Positions 30,382-39,428 of a DNA stretch of 53,813 nt are shown here, in pieces. Location of the stretch: assembly GCA_029975055.1 (NCBI GenBank), contig JARKPU010000033.1:1-53813 (forward strand). The letters are read 5' to 3'. This stretch comes from Anaerolinea sp. (GTDB lineage Bacteria > Chloroflexota > Anaerolineae > Anaerolineales > Anaerolineaceae). The position numbers and the translations under genes were made by a program. Below the pieces are notes generated by a model. The model searched no databases, was not told the DNA's origin, and saw only the letters and a list, made by a program, of their open reading frames with translations. Each line of letters starts with the position of its first letter. Position 1 is the stretch's first letter.

Positions 30382-31266
30382 TTATCCTTTGACAGAGCCC
30401 AATTTGATGCCGGAAGTGAAATAACGCTGCAGGAAGGGATACACCATCAGAATGGGAATCATGGCGATGAAAATCTGAGCGGCGCGCGTGGTGCGGTTGC
30501 TGATGATCTTGAGCAGGTCAAGGTCACGCTCGGTGAGCATGCGCGGGTCGGGGTTGACGACGACCGTCTGCAGGTAGCTTTGCAGGGGGTATTTATCCGG
30601 CGAGTTCATCAAGATCAACCCATCGAACCAGGAATTCCAGTGCGCCACGGCCACGAAGAGCGTCACCGTGGCCAACACCGGCAGCGAAAGCGGCAGGAGG
30701 ACCTTGAAGAGCACCGTCCAGTGCCCGGCGCCATCCATGGCGGCGGCCTCTTCGAGCTCCTTGGGGATGGTGCGGAACGAATTTGCCAGCAGGATGACGT
30801 TGAAGACCGGCACCGCGCCGGGGAGGATCAGCGCCCAGAACTTATCGATCAGCCCCGTCTGGCGGATGACCATGTACCAGGGGATCAGCCCGCCCGAGAA
30901 CAGGACGGTGATGATGAAGAACCAGGCGAAGAAATCGCGCGCGCGGAACTTATCGCGCGGCCTGGAGAGCGGGTAGGCCACCAGGATGGTGAGGATCATG
31001 TTGACCGGCGTGCCCACCAGCACGCGCAGCAGCGAGATGATGAAGGATTTGCCGAAGGCGGGGTTATCCAGCACGAACTGGTACGACTGGAGGGTGAACT
31101 CCACCGGCCAGACGGCCACGCGCCCGCTTGCGGCGGCCGCTGCCGATGAGAAGGACAACGCCAGAATGTGCAGGATGGGGAACAGGCACAGCGCCGCGAG
31201 CAGGGCCAGCACCGTCAGGTTCAGCAGGTTCTCGAAGAATGGGAGTTTATAGATCCTTGGGTTCAC
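30382..31266 (-). CDS. CUT1 ABC transporter permease (LplC/YtcP type)
   Basis: 294 residues with six membrane helices. The EAA loop (KELEEAAAMDGAGHWTVLFKVLLPLSLP) near residue 190 contacts the ATPase. The C-terminus ends YFTSGIKLGSVKG, typical of LplC-like permeases. No ATPase gene is in the cluster, as is common for CUT1 systems sharing a general ATPase. Confidence 0.95.
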   Translation of the reverse strand: MNPRIYKLPFFENLLNLTVLALLAALCLFPILHILALSFSSAAAAASGRVAVWPVEFTLQSYQFVLDNPAFGKSFIISLLRVLVGTPVNMILTILVAYPLSRPRDKFRARDFFAWFFIITVLFSGGLIPWYMVIRQTGLIDKFWALILPGAVPVFNVILLANSFRTIPKELEEAAAMDGAGHWTVLFKVLLPLSLPVLATVTLFVAVAHWNSWFDGLILMNSPDKYPLQSYLQTVVVNPDPRMLTERDLDLLKIISNRTTRAAQIFIAMIPILMVYPFLQRYFTSGIKLGSVKG

Positions 31267-31282
31267 CGCTGCGCTTCCTTGC

Positions 31283-32185
31283 TTAGAAGATGCGGTAATC
31301 GGCCCATTTGGCTGCCAGCTTGTAGGCGATGCCGATCAGCAGCAGCGAGACCACCGATTTCAACAGCCCCACCGCGGTGGCGATGCCATACTGGTTGTTG
31401 AGGATGCCCGTGCGGTACACCAGCGTGTCGATGATATCGCCGGTGCGGTACACCAGCGGGCTGTAGAGGTTGAAGATCTGGTCGAAGCCGGCATTGAGGA
31501 TGTTCCCCAGGCTGAGCGTGGAGAGCATGATGATCGTCCCTGAGATGCCCGGCAGGGTGATGTACCGGGTCTGCTGCCAGCGCGAGGCGCCATCTACCAC
31601 GGCGGCCTCGTAGAGCGTTGGGTCGATATCGGTGAGGGCCGCCAGGTAAACGATGGTGCCAAACCCGAAGGACTTCCACACCTCGGTGACCACCATCGTC
31701 CAGGGGAAGATCCGGTCGTCGCCCAGGAAGAAGATGGGCCGGATGCCCAGCAGCCCCAGCGCCCGGTTGACGATGCCCTCCGAAGGCGAGAGGATATCCA
31801 GCAGGATGCCCGCCATGATGATCCAGGAGAGGAAGTGCGGCAGGTAGATGACCGTCTGCACCGTGCGTTTGAAAGCGTGGCTGGTGACGTTGTTGAGCAT
31901 CAACGCCACCGTCACCGGCACCGCCACGCCCGCAATGGCCTTGAGGCCGGCGATGCGGATGGTGTTCCACACCACCTGGAAGATGGTGGGCATCTCGAAG
32001 ACGAATTTGAAGTTCTCCAAACCAACCCAGGGCGAGCCGAAGATGCCTTTGCCGGGGAGCACGCGTTGAAAGCCCATCACCAGCCCGACCATCGGCGCGT
32101 AGGAATAGATGAGCACCAGCACCACGGCCGGGGCCAGCATCAGGTAGAGCGGGATTTCGTTCGAGAATTTTTTACGCTGCAGCAT
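31283..32185 (-). CDS. CUT1 ABC transporter permease (LplB type)
   Basis: 300 residues from MLQRKKFSNEIPLYLML, with GGAG 8 nt upstream; a GTG four codons earlier overlaps the SD. Six helices, EAA loop YEAAVVDGASRWQQTRYITLPGIS. It pairs with the downstream permease to form the transmembrane channel for an oligosaccharide delivered by the lipoprotein at 32218. Confidence 0.95.
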   Translation of the reverse strand: MLQRKKFSNEIPLYLMLAPAVVLVLIYSYAPMVGLVMGFQRVLPGKGIFGSPWVGLENFKFVFEMPTIFQVVWNTIRIAGLKAIAGVAVPVTVALMLNNVTSHAFKRTVQTVIYLPHFLSWIIMAGILLDILSPSEGIVNRALGLLGIRPIFFLGDDRIFPWTMVVTEVWKSFGFGTIVYLAALTDIDPTLYEAAVVDGASRWQQTRYITLPGISGTIIMLSTLSLGNILNAGFDQIFNLYSPLVYRTGDIIDTLVYRTGILNNQYGIATAVGLLKSVVSLLLIGIAYKLAAKWADYRIF

Positions 32186-32217
32186 GGCTTGCTCCACGGC
32201 GGGGCAGGTGAGCCGGG

Positions 32218-33912
32218 CTATTTGTTCTTGCTATACCAGAGGTTGACTTCGTCTACGATCTCCGTGCCGCCCAGCCTGTACCATTCCTCTACGAACTGGT
32301 CGAATTTCTCGATTGGTTCACCCATGATGACCTTGGTGATCATCTCGGCTTCCATCGTCTCCAGCGTGGGCATTTTGGCCGCCATGGCGGGGGTGGGGGT
32401 GCCGTAGAACCGGTTGAACATTCCCCGGTCACCCAGGACGCCCTCCAAAATGGGAACCGAACCGTTCGGGCCGTTGGTTGCCACCTCCACCCAGGCCTCC
32501 TTGACGCCCTGCTCGAAGTAAGCCTGGATGATGCGGTAGCGCCACTGCGCGTCGAGGTCGAGGCCGGAGGGGTCGTGTTTGGCCAGGGCCTCGCGCACCT
32601 TTCGCCCGGTCTCGATCGTCCCGTTGGGAGCCCACAGGACGACCGGCGTATATTTATACAGCACCACGTCGGGGGCGTTGATATCGCCCAGGAAGATGCG
32701 CCGGATGTTATCGTCTTGGGTGAGCACGATGTTATCGGTCCAGAAGTTCACCATGCGGATCAACGCTTCGGGGTGCTCGTATCCGGCGCGGACCACCAGG
32801 AAGGACCCGATGGCCGAGCTGTACTGGCTCCTGGCGGGGGTGTCGTCAATGGAAGGGATGGGGTAGGCGGCCCAGTAGGCCTCGGGGTCGTTCTGCTGGC
32901 TCAGGTTGAGGGGGTGATATGGGTTCCACCAGACGCCGAACTCCATGCCGCACTTGCCCTTGGCGATCGTCTCGGTGACCTGGTTGATGTCCTTGACGCC
33001 GAATTCGCGGTCGAGCTGGCCTTTGGCGTACATGTCTTGCAGGGCCAGCAGCGCCGAGCGCATTTCGGGCTGGACGGAGCCGTAAACCAGCTTGCCGCCC
33101 TGGTCGAACCAGATGCCAGGGTAGGCGTGATAACCGTTGAAGAACCCTTGCAGGCCGGCGATGGCACCCCAGATGCCCTTGGTGGCGGCCAGCCCGATGG
33201 TATCATCTACGCCGTTGCCGTCGGGGTCGTCTTCGGTGAACCGGCGGGAGATCTCCAGCACATCGGCCATGGTTTTGGGCGCGGGGATGTTGAGCTTATC
33301 CAGCCAGTCTTGCCGCACCCAGAGCACCGAAGCCGAGGTGACGGAGCCGTCGGTGAGCGGGATGCCCCACAGCTTGCCGTTGATTGTCGCCGATTTGAGG
33401 GCCACGGGGTCTTGATCGAGGATGAAGCGCGTGTTCTTCGAGGCCTCCGCGGCGTAGATCGAAGTCAGGTCGGCCAGCAGACCGGCTTCCTGGTAGGCCA
33501 GCAATTGCGAAGGCCCGACCACGAACATATCGGGGATTTCGCCCGAGTTCACCGAAAGCCCCAGCTTCTGCTCGTACATCGAGCCGTCCACCACCCACTG
33601 GTACTTCAGGTTGATGCCCAGCACGTCGCGGTAGGTGCGCGTCCAGATGTTGTTGTGGATGTCGTCGCCGTTGAGGAACTTCACCGTGGCGTTGACCGTG
33701 GTGACGGAGGTCATATCGATGGGCGGGTCATACTTGTTCGGCACGATCAGGTTCAGCCCCGCGTAAACATCGCCCGCGGGCGCGGCTGCCCCCGAGGGCT
33801 GCGGGGTGGGTTCGGCCGCTTTTGGCGCGCAAGACGCCAGGATCAACGCCGCCAGCAGGAACAGGATGGCCGGCCTGGATGGACAGCGCTTGCCGGTGTT
33901 TTGTTTCATCAT
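32218..33912 (-). CDS. Extracellular solute-binding lipoprotein (LplA type)
   Basis: 564 residues from MMKQNTGKRC; GAGGAG lies 5 nt before the ATG pair. A signal peptide with lipobox LILASC makes it a membrane-anchored lipoprotein. A Pro/Thr/Ala linker follows, then a long solute-binding fold (DVYAGLNLIVPNKYDPPIDM, PDMFVVGPSQLLAYQEAGLL). The length matches the large LplA-like binding proteins of complex-carbohydrate CUT1 systems. Confidence 0.95.
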   Translation of the reverse strand: MMKQNTGKRCPSRPAILFLLAALILASCAPKAAEPTPQPSGAAAPAGDVYAGLNLIVPNKYDPPIDMTSVTTVNATVKFLNGDDIHNNIWTRTYRDVLGINLKYQWVVDGSMYEQKLGLSVNSGEIPDMFVVGPSQLLAYQEAGLLADLTSIYAAEASKNTRFILDQDPVALKSATINGKLWGIPLTDGSVTSASVLWVRQDWLDKLNIPAPKTMADVLEISRRFTEDDPDGNGVDDTIGLAATKGIWGAIAGLQGFFNGYHAYPGIWFDQGGKLVYGSVQPEMRSALLALQDMYAKGQLDREFGVKDINQVTETIAKGKCGMEFGVWWNPYHPLNLSQQNDPEAYWAAYPIPSIDDTPARSQYSSAIGSFLVVRAGYEHPEALIRMVNFWTDNIVLTQDDNIRRIFLGDINAPDVVLYKYTPVVLWAPNGTIETGRKVREALAKHDPSGLDLDAQWRYRIIQAYFEQGVKEAWVEVATNGPNGSVPILEGVLGDRGMFNRFYGTPTPAMAAKMPTLETMEAEMITKVIMGEPIEKFDQFVEEWYRLGGTEIVDEVNLWYSKNK

Positions 33913-33981
33913 CGCAACTCCTCTTTCAATCACGCAGATTGCTCGTGTGGCCGGAGAATTTGGTTTCGGGCTTATTTTCTG

Positions 33982-34671
33982 CTAGGCAGCCGGGCCGCGG
34001 CGCGCAAAACGCGCGCTGATGCCTGCCAGCAGCAAGAAGCTCAGGCCCGGCAGGATATAGCGCAGTTTGATGACCTGCGAGCTGACCTCGATCATCCGGC
34101 CGACCGCCGGGTCGCCGGGCTTGATCAGAAAAGCCAGCACGGTCACATAGATGGGGAAGAAGGCCGTGGCGAGGACGATGAAGATCGAAAGCAGCGAAAG
34201 CCAGCGGCAGCCCGCGGGGATGCCCGGCCCGCTTGCCAGCAGGATGAAGAGAATGACCATCGGCAGGGCGAAGAGGAGGGTGGTCACCGCGCCTGCCAGC
34301 ACGCTGCCCGCGTTCATGGTCGGCAGCCCAAGGCGGGAGAAGAGCAGTTCTTCGGCCCGGGCCGAGAGCACCGGCGCCAGCGAGGCGACCGCGCCGATGG
34401 CGAAGGCCACCCGCACGCCGCCTCTGGCGCTCACCGCGCACCAGATGAACAGCGCGCAGAACAGCAGCCCGGCGACGATCCCGGCGGCCGCGTCGAATGC
34501 CGCCATCCGGGCGCGGTAGGCGCCCGCGGTGATTAACCCGCGCATGGCCTGGTTCGAAAACCAGCTTCCCACCAGAGCCATCGTCAGCCCATAAACGGTC
34601 ATTGCCGCCCCTAACAGGATCAAAGGCAGGTGAGAGGGGCGCATCAGCGCCTGGACGCTCTTTTTTGCCAT
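33982..34671 (-). CDS. Six-helix membrane protein of unknown function
   Basis: 229 residues, SD AAGGAG 6 nt before ATG. About six hydrophobic helices (residues ~14-38, ~58-80, ~88-108, ~125-147, ~158-182 and ~205-222). No motif I recognise. It lies between the regulator and the binding protein on the same strand, so it is probably part of the sugar operon, perhaps an accessory transport or sensing component. Confidence 0.8.
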   Translation of the reverse strand: MAKKSVQALMRPSHLPLILLGAAMTVYGLTMALVGSWFSNQAMRGLITAGAYRARMAAFDAAAGIVAGLLFCALFIWCAVSARGGVRVAFAIGAVASLAPVLSARAEELLFSRLGLPTMNAGSVLAGAVTTLLFALPMVILFILLASGPGIPAGCRWLSLLSIFIVLATAFFPIYVTVLAFLIKPGDPAVGRMIEVSSQVIKLRYILPGLSFLLLAGISARFARRGPAA

Positions 34672-34735
34672 GGTGACTCCTTCTTGCTTGAACTCGAACG
34701 CGCTTCGGTTTTTCTGCCAATGGCGATTGGCAGGG

Positions 34736-36319
34736 TCAATTCAGCGGGTCTGTACTCTGAGTTAAGATTCGCTCGGCGATCAGCGCCGTGCGGCGGGCCA
34801 GGTCTGAAATGCGCTGCTCGCGGAACTGCGACACGGCTGTGTAGAGCGTATCTTCCAGGGGGGCCGTCCATTGGGAGGGGATGGCGTTCGCGCCAAGGAT
34901 AACGCCCAGCACCGAGCCGACGCTGGCGCAGTTGCAGTCGGTGTCCATGCCGCAGTAGGCGGCGATGGCTAAGGAGCGGGTGAAGTCGCCTTTGCCGTAG
35001 ATCAACGCCAGCAGGCACCAGAGCGTGTTGTTGATGGTGTGCGCGGGGTGATACCCGCCGTAATCCAGGAGCAGCCGGTCATAGGCCACTTCCCAATCGT
35101 CCACATCTTTACAGACAGAAAGCGTATGCCTGACGGCCTTTGCCAGCCTGCAATGGGCCGGGATCTGCGCCAGGCCGGCCCGGGTGATCTCTTCGATATC
35201 CTGGCTGATGAACGCCCACGAGATCATCGCCGCCCAGAACATCGCGCCATAGATGCCGTTCTTGGTGTGGGAAAGGCTCACATCTTTATAGGCCAGAGCC
35301 GCCGCCAGCCCGGGCCTGCCGGGGGCGGCAAAGCCGTAGAGGTCGGCGCGGATGCGCCCGCCGATGAACTCGCGCACGGGGTTCAAATAATCGGCGGCTT
35401 CTTCGGGGTGGATGTTGCAGATCAGGTTGCGGTAGGCCGCCCGTTCGGCCGTGTAGATGCGGAAATACGTCAGGTGCGTCAACCACTCGGTGGCCACGTG
35501 AGAGGTGGTGAACCCCGGCCCGTAACTTTCGAGCAGGTGCAGGGCCAGGAAGGTGTAATCGGTGTCGTCGTCGTTCGGCGCGCCGTGAATCTCGCCCAGG
35601 AAGGTGCCGTCCGGCTCGGGGTTCAGGTCGAACTCGGCGGGCAGGGGCACAATGCGGGGGATGTAATCTTCCAGCGGGTAGGCGCGCGCCAGCTTGAGGT
35701 AGCGGATCACCTTGTTTTTGGGCCAGCCGGCTTCGATCGGCTTGCCAAGCACGCAGCCCGCCACGCGTGCCAGCCAACCGCCATAGATGCGGTCGTAAAG
35801 CTCGGCGGGGGTGATCACCAACGGGGCATCCGGCCAGGCTTCAGGGCGGGCGGCCCGGATTGCCTCCAGCCGGTCAGGTTCCTCGAATGGATAGCCCGTG
35901 CGTAGCGGGGCATCGAGCAGGCGGCGGAACAGGCGGTTAAGCTGCGACCGGGGCATGTCAGGCAGGTTCTGCTCCTGGCGCAGCGCGGAGACGTCGTAGC
36001 CTTCTTCATCCCTTTGCTGCAATTCGATCTGCAAAGCTAAAGATAATTCGTGATTGGTGACGTATTCTAAGAAGGAAGCTTGTTTCATCGATTTCCTGTT
36101 CGGGCGGCGGGCGGGTTCCACCTCTTCCTTGCTGCGGCGCGCCAGCGATTGCGCTTCTTTATCCGGCCGGTATGACAGATCCTCGACCACCTGGAGAATG
36201 CGCTCTTTGGTTGCCTGCGAGATGCGCCCCTTTCCGGAGAGGACCTGCGAAACCGCCGCGATGGACACACCGGCTTTCCGCGCGATATCCTCCAGCGTGA
36301 CTTTCTGTTTAGTCGGCAT
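34736..36319 (-). CDS. LacI-type HTH fused to an ADP-ribosylglycohydrolase domain
   Basis: 527 residues. Residues 4-58 are a LacI-family HTH and hinge (VTLEDIARKAGVSIAAVSQVL, SYRPDKEAQSLARR). Instead of the usual periplasmic-binding-protein core, residues ~165-510 form an ADP-ribosylglycohydrolase (DraG/ARH) domain: ELYDRIYGGWLARVAGCVLG, the metal site NDDDTDYT near 247-254, HTKNGIYGAMFWAAM and GMDTDCNCASVGSVLGVILG near 456-475. Both acidic metal-binding motifs are intact, so it may be catalytic or may use the site to bind a ligand. It is first gene of the sugar cluster and likely its regulator. Confidence 0.92.
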   Translation of the reverse strand: MPTKQKVTLEDIARKAGVSIAAVSQVLSGKGRISQATKERILQVVEDLSYRPDKEAQSLARRSKEEVEPARRPNRKSMKQASFLEYVTNHELSLALQIELQQRDEEGYDVSALRQEQNLPDMPRSQLNRLFRRLLDAPLRTGYPFEEPDRLEAIRAARPEAWPDAPLVITPAELYDRIYGGWLARVAGCVLGKPIEAGWPKNKVIRYLKLARAYPLEDYIPRIVPLPAEFDLNPEPDGTFLGEIHGAPNDDDTDYTFLALHLLESYGPGFTTSHVATEWLTHLTYFRIYTAERAAYRNLICNIHPEEAADYLNPVREFIGGRIRADLYGFAAPGRPGLAAALAYKDVSLSHTKNGIYGAMFWAAMISWAFISQDIEEITRAGLAQIPAHCRLAKAVRHTLSVCKDVDDWEVAYDRLLLDYGGYHPAHTINNTLWCLLALIYGKGDFTRSLAIAAYCGMDTDCNCASVGSVLGVILGANAIPSQWTAPLEDTLYTAVSQFREQRISDLARRTALIAERILTQSTDPLN

Positions 36320-36352
36320 ATAGGTGTGTTTTTATCAACGTGGGTAGGTTGG

Positions 36353-36364
36353 TTAAGCGTTTAA
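36353..36364. promoter_or_regulatory. LacI-family operator candidate
   Basis: TTAAGCGTTTAA is a near-perfect palindrome with a central CG, the hallmark of LacI-family sites. It lies 34-45 bp upstream of the LacI-ARH fusion, suggesting autoregulation of the cluster. Confidence 0.5.
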
Positions 36365-36653
36365 TCTACATCATTATTGCACTGGTAAAAAAGAAAGTCA
36401 ATAGGTTTTAGCAGGCGCGCGCGAATGCGAACCTTTGGCAGTAAGAAATCGCGCGCATTCCGCGCCCACCCGTCCGCTATTTTCCCGGCTTTCGGGAGTG
36501 AACAGGCGCGCCCGCCCGCGGGGTTATATAATGAAAGCGTGAGCCGCCCGGGGTTGCTCTACCGCAATGTACGCGGCGCCTGAAAGGTGTATATTCATCC
36601 TGCGGTGATGCGCGCTGCTCCCGGCTCTTCATCGCCTGAGAAAGGGTGACAAA
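36365..36653. other. Intergenic region between sugar and nar clusters
   Basis: No gene is supported here. GCGC..GAATGCG (about 36416-36429) and CGCATTCCGCGC (about 36455-36466) form an imperfect inverted repeat, a possible terminator-like barrier. The promoter of the downstream kinase is presumably here, but I see no clear -35/-10. Confidence 0.4.
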
Positions 36654-38615
36654 TTGCGGATCTTCAGGCTGTCCAGCGTTCAAAAAAGGCTTGGGGTCAT
36701 CTTCCTGGCCTATCTCTGCCTGCTGGTCGTTTCGGTCGGTTCGACGTTCATCAGCCTCGAAACGCAGCGGCAGGACGCAAGGGTAATCAACCTGGCCGGC
36801 CGCCAGCGCATGCTGCTGCAACAGATGAAAGGCCTGGCGCTGAGCCTCGACCTGGACGATGCGAGCCAAAACACCGCCGATCTTCTCGGCGCGGCCAACG
36901 CGTTTGAACAGACCCTCACCGCGCTGTGCGGGGGCGGGTCGATCCTCGATTATACCGGCGCCAGGTTCGAGCTGCCCGTGCCCACCGACCCGGCGCTCAA
37001 GGCCGAACTGGCTGCGCTCCAGGAGGGCTGGAACGCCTACCGCCCGCACATCGACCGGCTGGCAGGCGCGGCGGACCCCCTCCAGCGGCAGGCCGCCGCC
37101 GCGCAGGTGACGGCCGGGTCGCCGGCCCTCGTCGAGCAGGCCGACCGGGTGGTGCGCGCTTTCGAGGCGCTCTCCACCGCACGGGTGAACCGCCTGAGCT
37201 TCTTCCAGGTGGCTTTCCTCCTGGCGGGGCTGGCCCTGCTCTCGGCGGGCTGGTGGGTGACGAACTTCTCCGTCTCCAGGCCCCTGGCCGAGCTTGAAGC
37301 CTCTGCCCGGCGCATCGGCGGTGGCGACCTGGCCTCGCCCATCGGGGTGAACGGCCCATCGGAGGTGCGCCTGCTGAGCGAGACGATGGAAACCATGCGG
37401 GGGCAGATCCTCGCCTCGCGTGAAGACTTGCAGCAGTGGGCCCTCACCCTGGAGAACCGCGTGCGGCAGCGCACGCAGGAGCTGGAGGCGCTCTCCGCGG
37501 TGAGCCGCGAGATCAATTCGCATCTATCGATCGAGGAAGTGCTCACCTCGGTCACCGAAAAAGCCAGGGTGCTGCTCGGCGGGGATGTGGCCTCCCTGTG
37601 CCTGCTCGATGAAGGCGGCAAGGTGCTCAGCCTGCACGCGGCGGCTGCCCCCGAAACGGCGCTCCTGGCCGACCGGTCTCCGGCCGACCATCCGGCCGTG
37701 GGGATGATCCTCACCCAGCACTGCGCGCATCCTTGCGGGCTGCAATCCAGGCAGGGGTTCTGCCAGATCATCGCCCCCGAATACCGCGCCAGCCACATGG
37801 CCGCGCCGTTGTACTCTAAAGAGACGGTCATCGGGGCGTTGTGCGTGGGCGGCGCCCGGCCGGGGCGCTTCAAGCCGGAGATGGCCGCGGTGCTCACCCA
37901 GCTGGCCGATGCGGCCGCGGTGGCACTGGAAAATTCCCGCCTCTACCAGCAGGCCGAATACGCCGCCACCCTGGAGGAGCGCCAGCGGATCGCCGCGGAA
38001 ATGCACGACGGGCTGCTGCAAACCCTCAGCTTTCTGCGCCTGATGGCCGGCCTGCTGGAAGACCAGCTGCAAAGCGGCAGCACCGAGAAAGCCGCCGAAA
38101 CGTTGCAGCAAATCCGCCGGGCTGAAGAGCAGTGCGAGCGCGAAATTCGCCAGGCGATCCAAAGCCTGCAAGACGACTTCCCGCTCAGCGATACTCTGCA
38201 AGAACGCCTGAGCGCCCTGGCGAGGGACCTTTCGGCGGCCCGGCCGCCGGTGACGTTCGAGAGCCGCGTCATGCGCCCGCTCCTGCTTTCGCGGCAGGAG
38301 GGTGAGCAGGTGCTGCGCGTGGCCAGAGAGGCCGCCGTCAACGCGCAGCGGCACAGCCGGGCCGAGGCTGTGACGATGACGCTCGAAAGAGCCGGCGACG
38401 AGGTGCTGCTTTCGGTGGAAGACCGCGGGATCGGCTTCAACCCTGGCGCCGGCCCGGATGACGGCCGCATGCACTTTGGCTTGAAGATCATGCAGGCCCG
38501 CGCCGCCCGGCTGGGCGGCAGGCTCTCGATTCTCTCCAGCCCGGGGGCGGGGACGGTCGTTCAGCTTCGGTGGGCTCCGGCGCGGCGCCCCGCCGGTGAA
38601 GGCGACCCCGCTTGA
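36654..38615 (+). CDS. NarX-like sensor histidine kinase
   Basis: 653 residues starting at TTG after AAAGGGTG. N-terminal membrane helix (~10-33), then a periplasmic region opening with INLAGRQRMLLQQMKGLALSL, the NarX/PilJ-type sensor motif that binds nitrate in NarX, a second helix (~183-206), HAMP, a GAF domain (~290-430) with Cys-containing loops (QHCAHPCGLQSRQGFC), HisKA_3 with the phosphoacceptor His in AAEMHDGLLQ near 450, and a HATPase domain (REAAVNAQRHS, VEDRGIGFNPG). It is followed by its response regulator and the nar operon, so nitrate/nitrite is the likely signal. Confidence 0.93.
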   Translation: MRIFRLSSVQKRLGVIFLAYLCLLVVSVGSTFISLETQRQDARVINLAGRQRMLLQQMKGLALSLDLDDASQNTADLLGAANAFEQTLTALCGGGSILDYTGARFELPVPTDPALKAELAALQEGWNAYRPHIDRLAGAADPLQRQAAAAQVTAGSPALVEQADRVVRAFEALSTARVNRLSFFQVAFLLAGLALLSAGWWVTNFSVSRPLAELEASARRIGGGDLASPIGVNGPSEVRLLSETMETMRGQILASREDLQQWALTLENRVRQRTQELEALSAVSREINSHLSIEEVLTSVTEKARVLLGGDVASLCLLDEGGKVLSLHAAAAPETALLADRSPADHPAVGMILTQHCAHPCGLQSRQGFCQIIAPEYRASHMAAPLYSKETVIGALCVGGARPGRFKPEMAAVLTQLADAAAVALENSRLYQQAEYAATLEERQRIAAEMHDGLLQTLSFLRLMAGLLEDQLQSGSTEKAAETLQQIRRAEEQCEREIRQAIQSLQDDFPLSDTLQERLSALARDLSAARPPVTFESRVMRPLLLSRQEGEQVLRVAREAAVNAQRHSRAEAVTMTLERAGDEVLLSVEDRGIGFNPGAGPDDGRMHFGLKIMQARAARLGGRLSILSSPGAGTVVQLRWAPARRPAGEGDPA

Positions 38616-38643
38616 ACCCCCGGACGCGCCAAAGGAGGACGGT

Positions 38644-39300
38644 ATGACGGGTATCCGCGTGTTGCTGGTTGACGACCACGCCCTGTTCCGCGAAGGCCTG
38701 GCGCTGATTATCTCCAGCCAGCCCGACCTGACGGTGGTTGGCGAGGCGAGTGACGGCCTGGAGGCCGCGGTGAAGGCGGCCGAGTTGAAGCCGGACCTGA
38801 TCTTGATGGATATCCAGATGCCCGGGATGGACGGCATCGAGGCGACGCGCCGGATCAGGCGCGAATTGCCGTCCGCGACGATTGTGATGCTCACCGTGCG
38901 CGACGATGAGGAGAAGCTCTTCGACGCCATCAAGAGCGGCGCGCAGGGCTACCTGCTCAAGCAGATGCAATCGAAGGAGCTGATCGAAATGATCCGCCGC
39001 GCCCTGGCGGGCGAAGTCGCCATTCCGCCCAGGTTGGCCGGGCAGATGCTCGAGGAATTTCGCCGCCTGAGCCGGCTCGAGCCGCGCGAAGAAAGCGAGG
39101 CCACGGCGTTGACCGGGCGCGAACTGGAGGTGCTCAACCTGGTGGCGCAGGGCAGAACGGATAAGGAAATCGCGCAGTCGCTTTCGCTCAGCATTCACAC
39201 GGTGAAGACCCACCTGCGCAGCATCCTGGCCAGGCTGCAAGTGAGCGGCCGCAAGGAGGCCGTGCGCCTGGCGAAGGGAAAGGGGCTTTTGCCGGGTTAG
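38644..39300 (+). CDS. NarL/FixJ-family response regulator
   Basis: 218 residues from MTGIRVLLVDDHALF; AAGGAGGACGGT directly precedes the ATG, while the longer frame has no SD. Receiver domain with acidic pair D10-D11, phosphoacceptor D56 (LILMDIQMPGMDG) and Lys in GYLLKQ; C-terminal LuxR HTH (LTGRELEVLNLVAQGRTDKEIAQSLSLSIHTVKTHLRSIL). Partner of the kinase, 28 bp downstream; likely activator of the nar operon. Confidence 0.96.
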   Translation: MTGIRVLLVDDHALFREGLALIISSQPDLTVVGEASDGLEAAVKAAELKPDLILMDIQMPGMDGIEATRRIRRELPSATIVMLTVRDDEEKLFDAIKSGAQGYLLKQMQSKELIEMIRRALAGEVAIPPRLAGQMLEEFRRLSRLEPREESEATALTGRELEVLNLVAQGRTDKEIAQSLSLSIHTVKTHLRSILARLQVSGRKEAVRLAKGKGLLPG

Positions 39301-39339
39301 AACGAGTCCGGCGGAACAAACGACCTAGGTCTTTTGGGC

Positions 39340-39367
39340 AAAGAGCGGCCATGCGTCGCTCTTTTTT
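39340..39367 (+). terminator. Terminator between regulators and nar operon
   Basis: AAAGAGCG pairs with CGCTCTTT followed by more T. It separates the two-component genes from the structural nar genes. Confidence 0.7.
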
Positions 39368-39390
39368 CATTCTTTTTCCTGCCCGTCGAG

Positions 39391-39421
39391 CGATACCCCC
39401 GGCAAGCCGGAGGGCGTATCG
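39391..39421 (+). promoter_or_regulatory. Hairpin covering the SD of the first nar-operon gene
   Basis: CGATAC..CCC..CGGC and GCCGG.AGGG.GTATCG form a stem with small bulges and an AA loop. The 3' arm contains GGAGGG, the only SD-like sequence for the ATG at 39429. Confidence 0.5.
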
Positions 39422-39428
39422 TATCGGT

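Noticed and set aside
32575..34536. 653-codon open frame opposite the binding protein and membrane protein genes
   Set aside because: It spans two real minus-strand genes and their spacer and has no recognisable domain.
36416..36466. GC-rich inverted repeat as terminator of the kinase or sugar operon
   Set aside because: It has no T-run and lies upstream of both divergent genes, so a terminator role is not supported.
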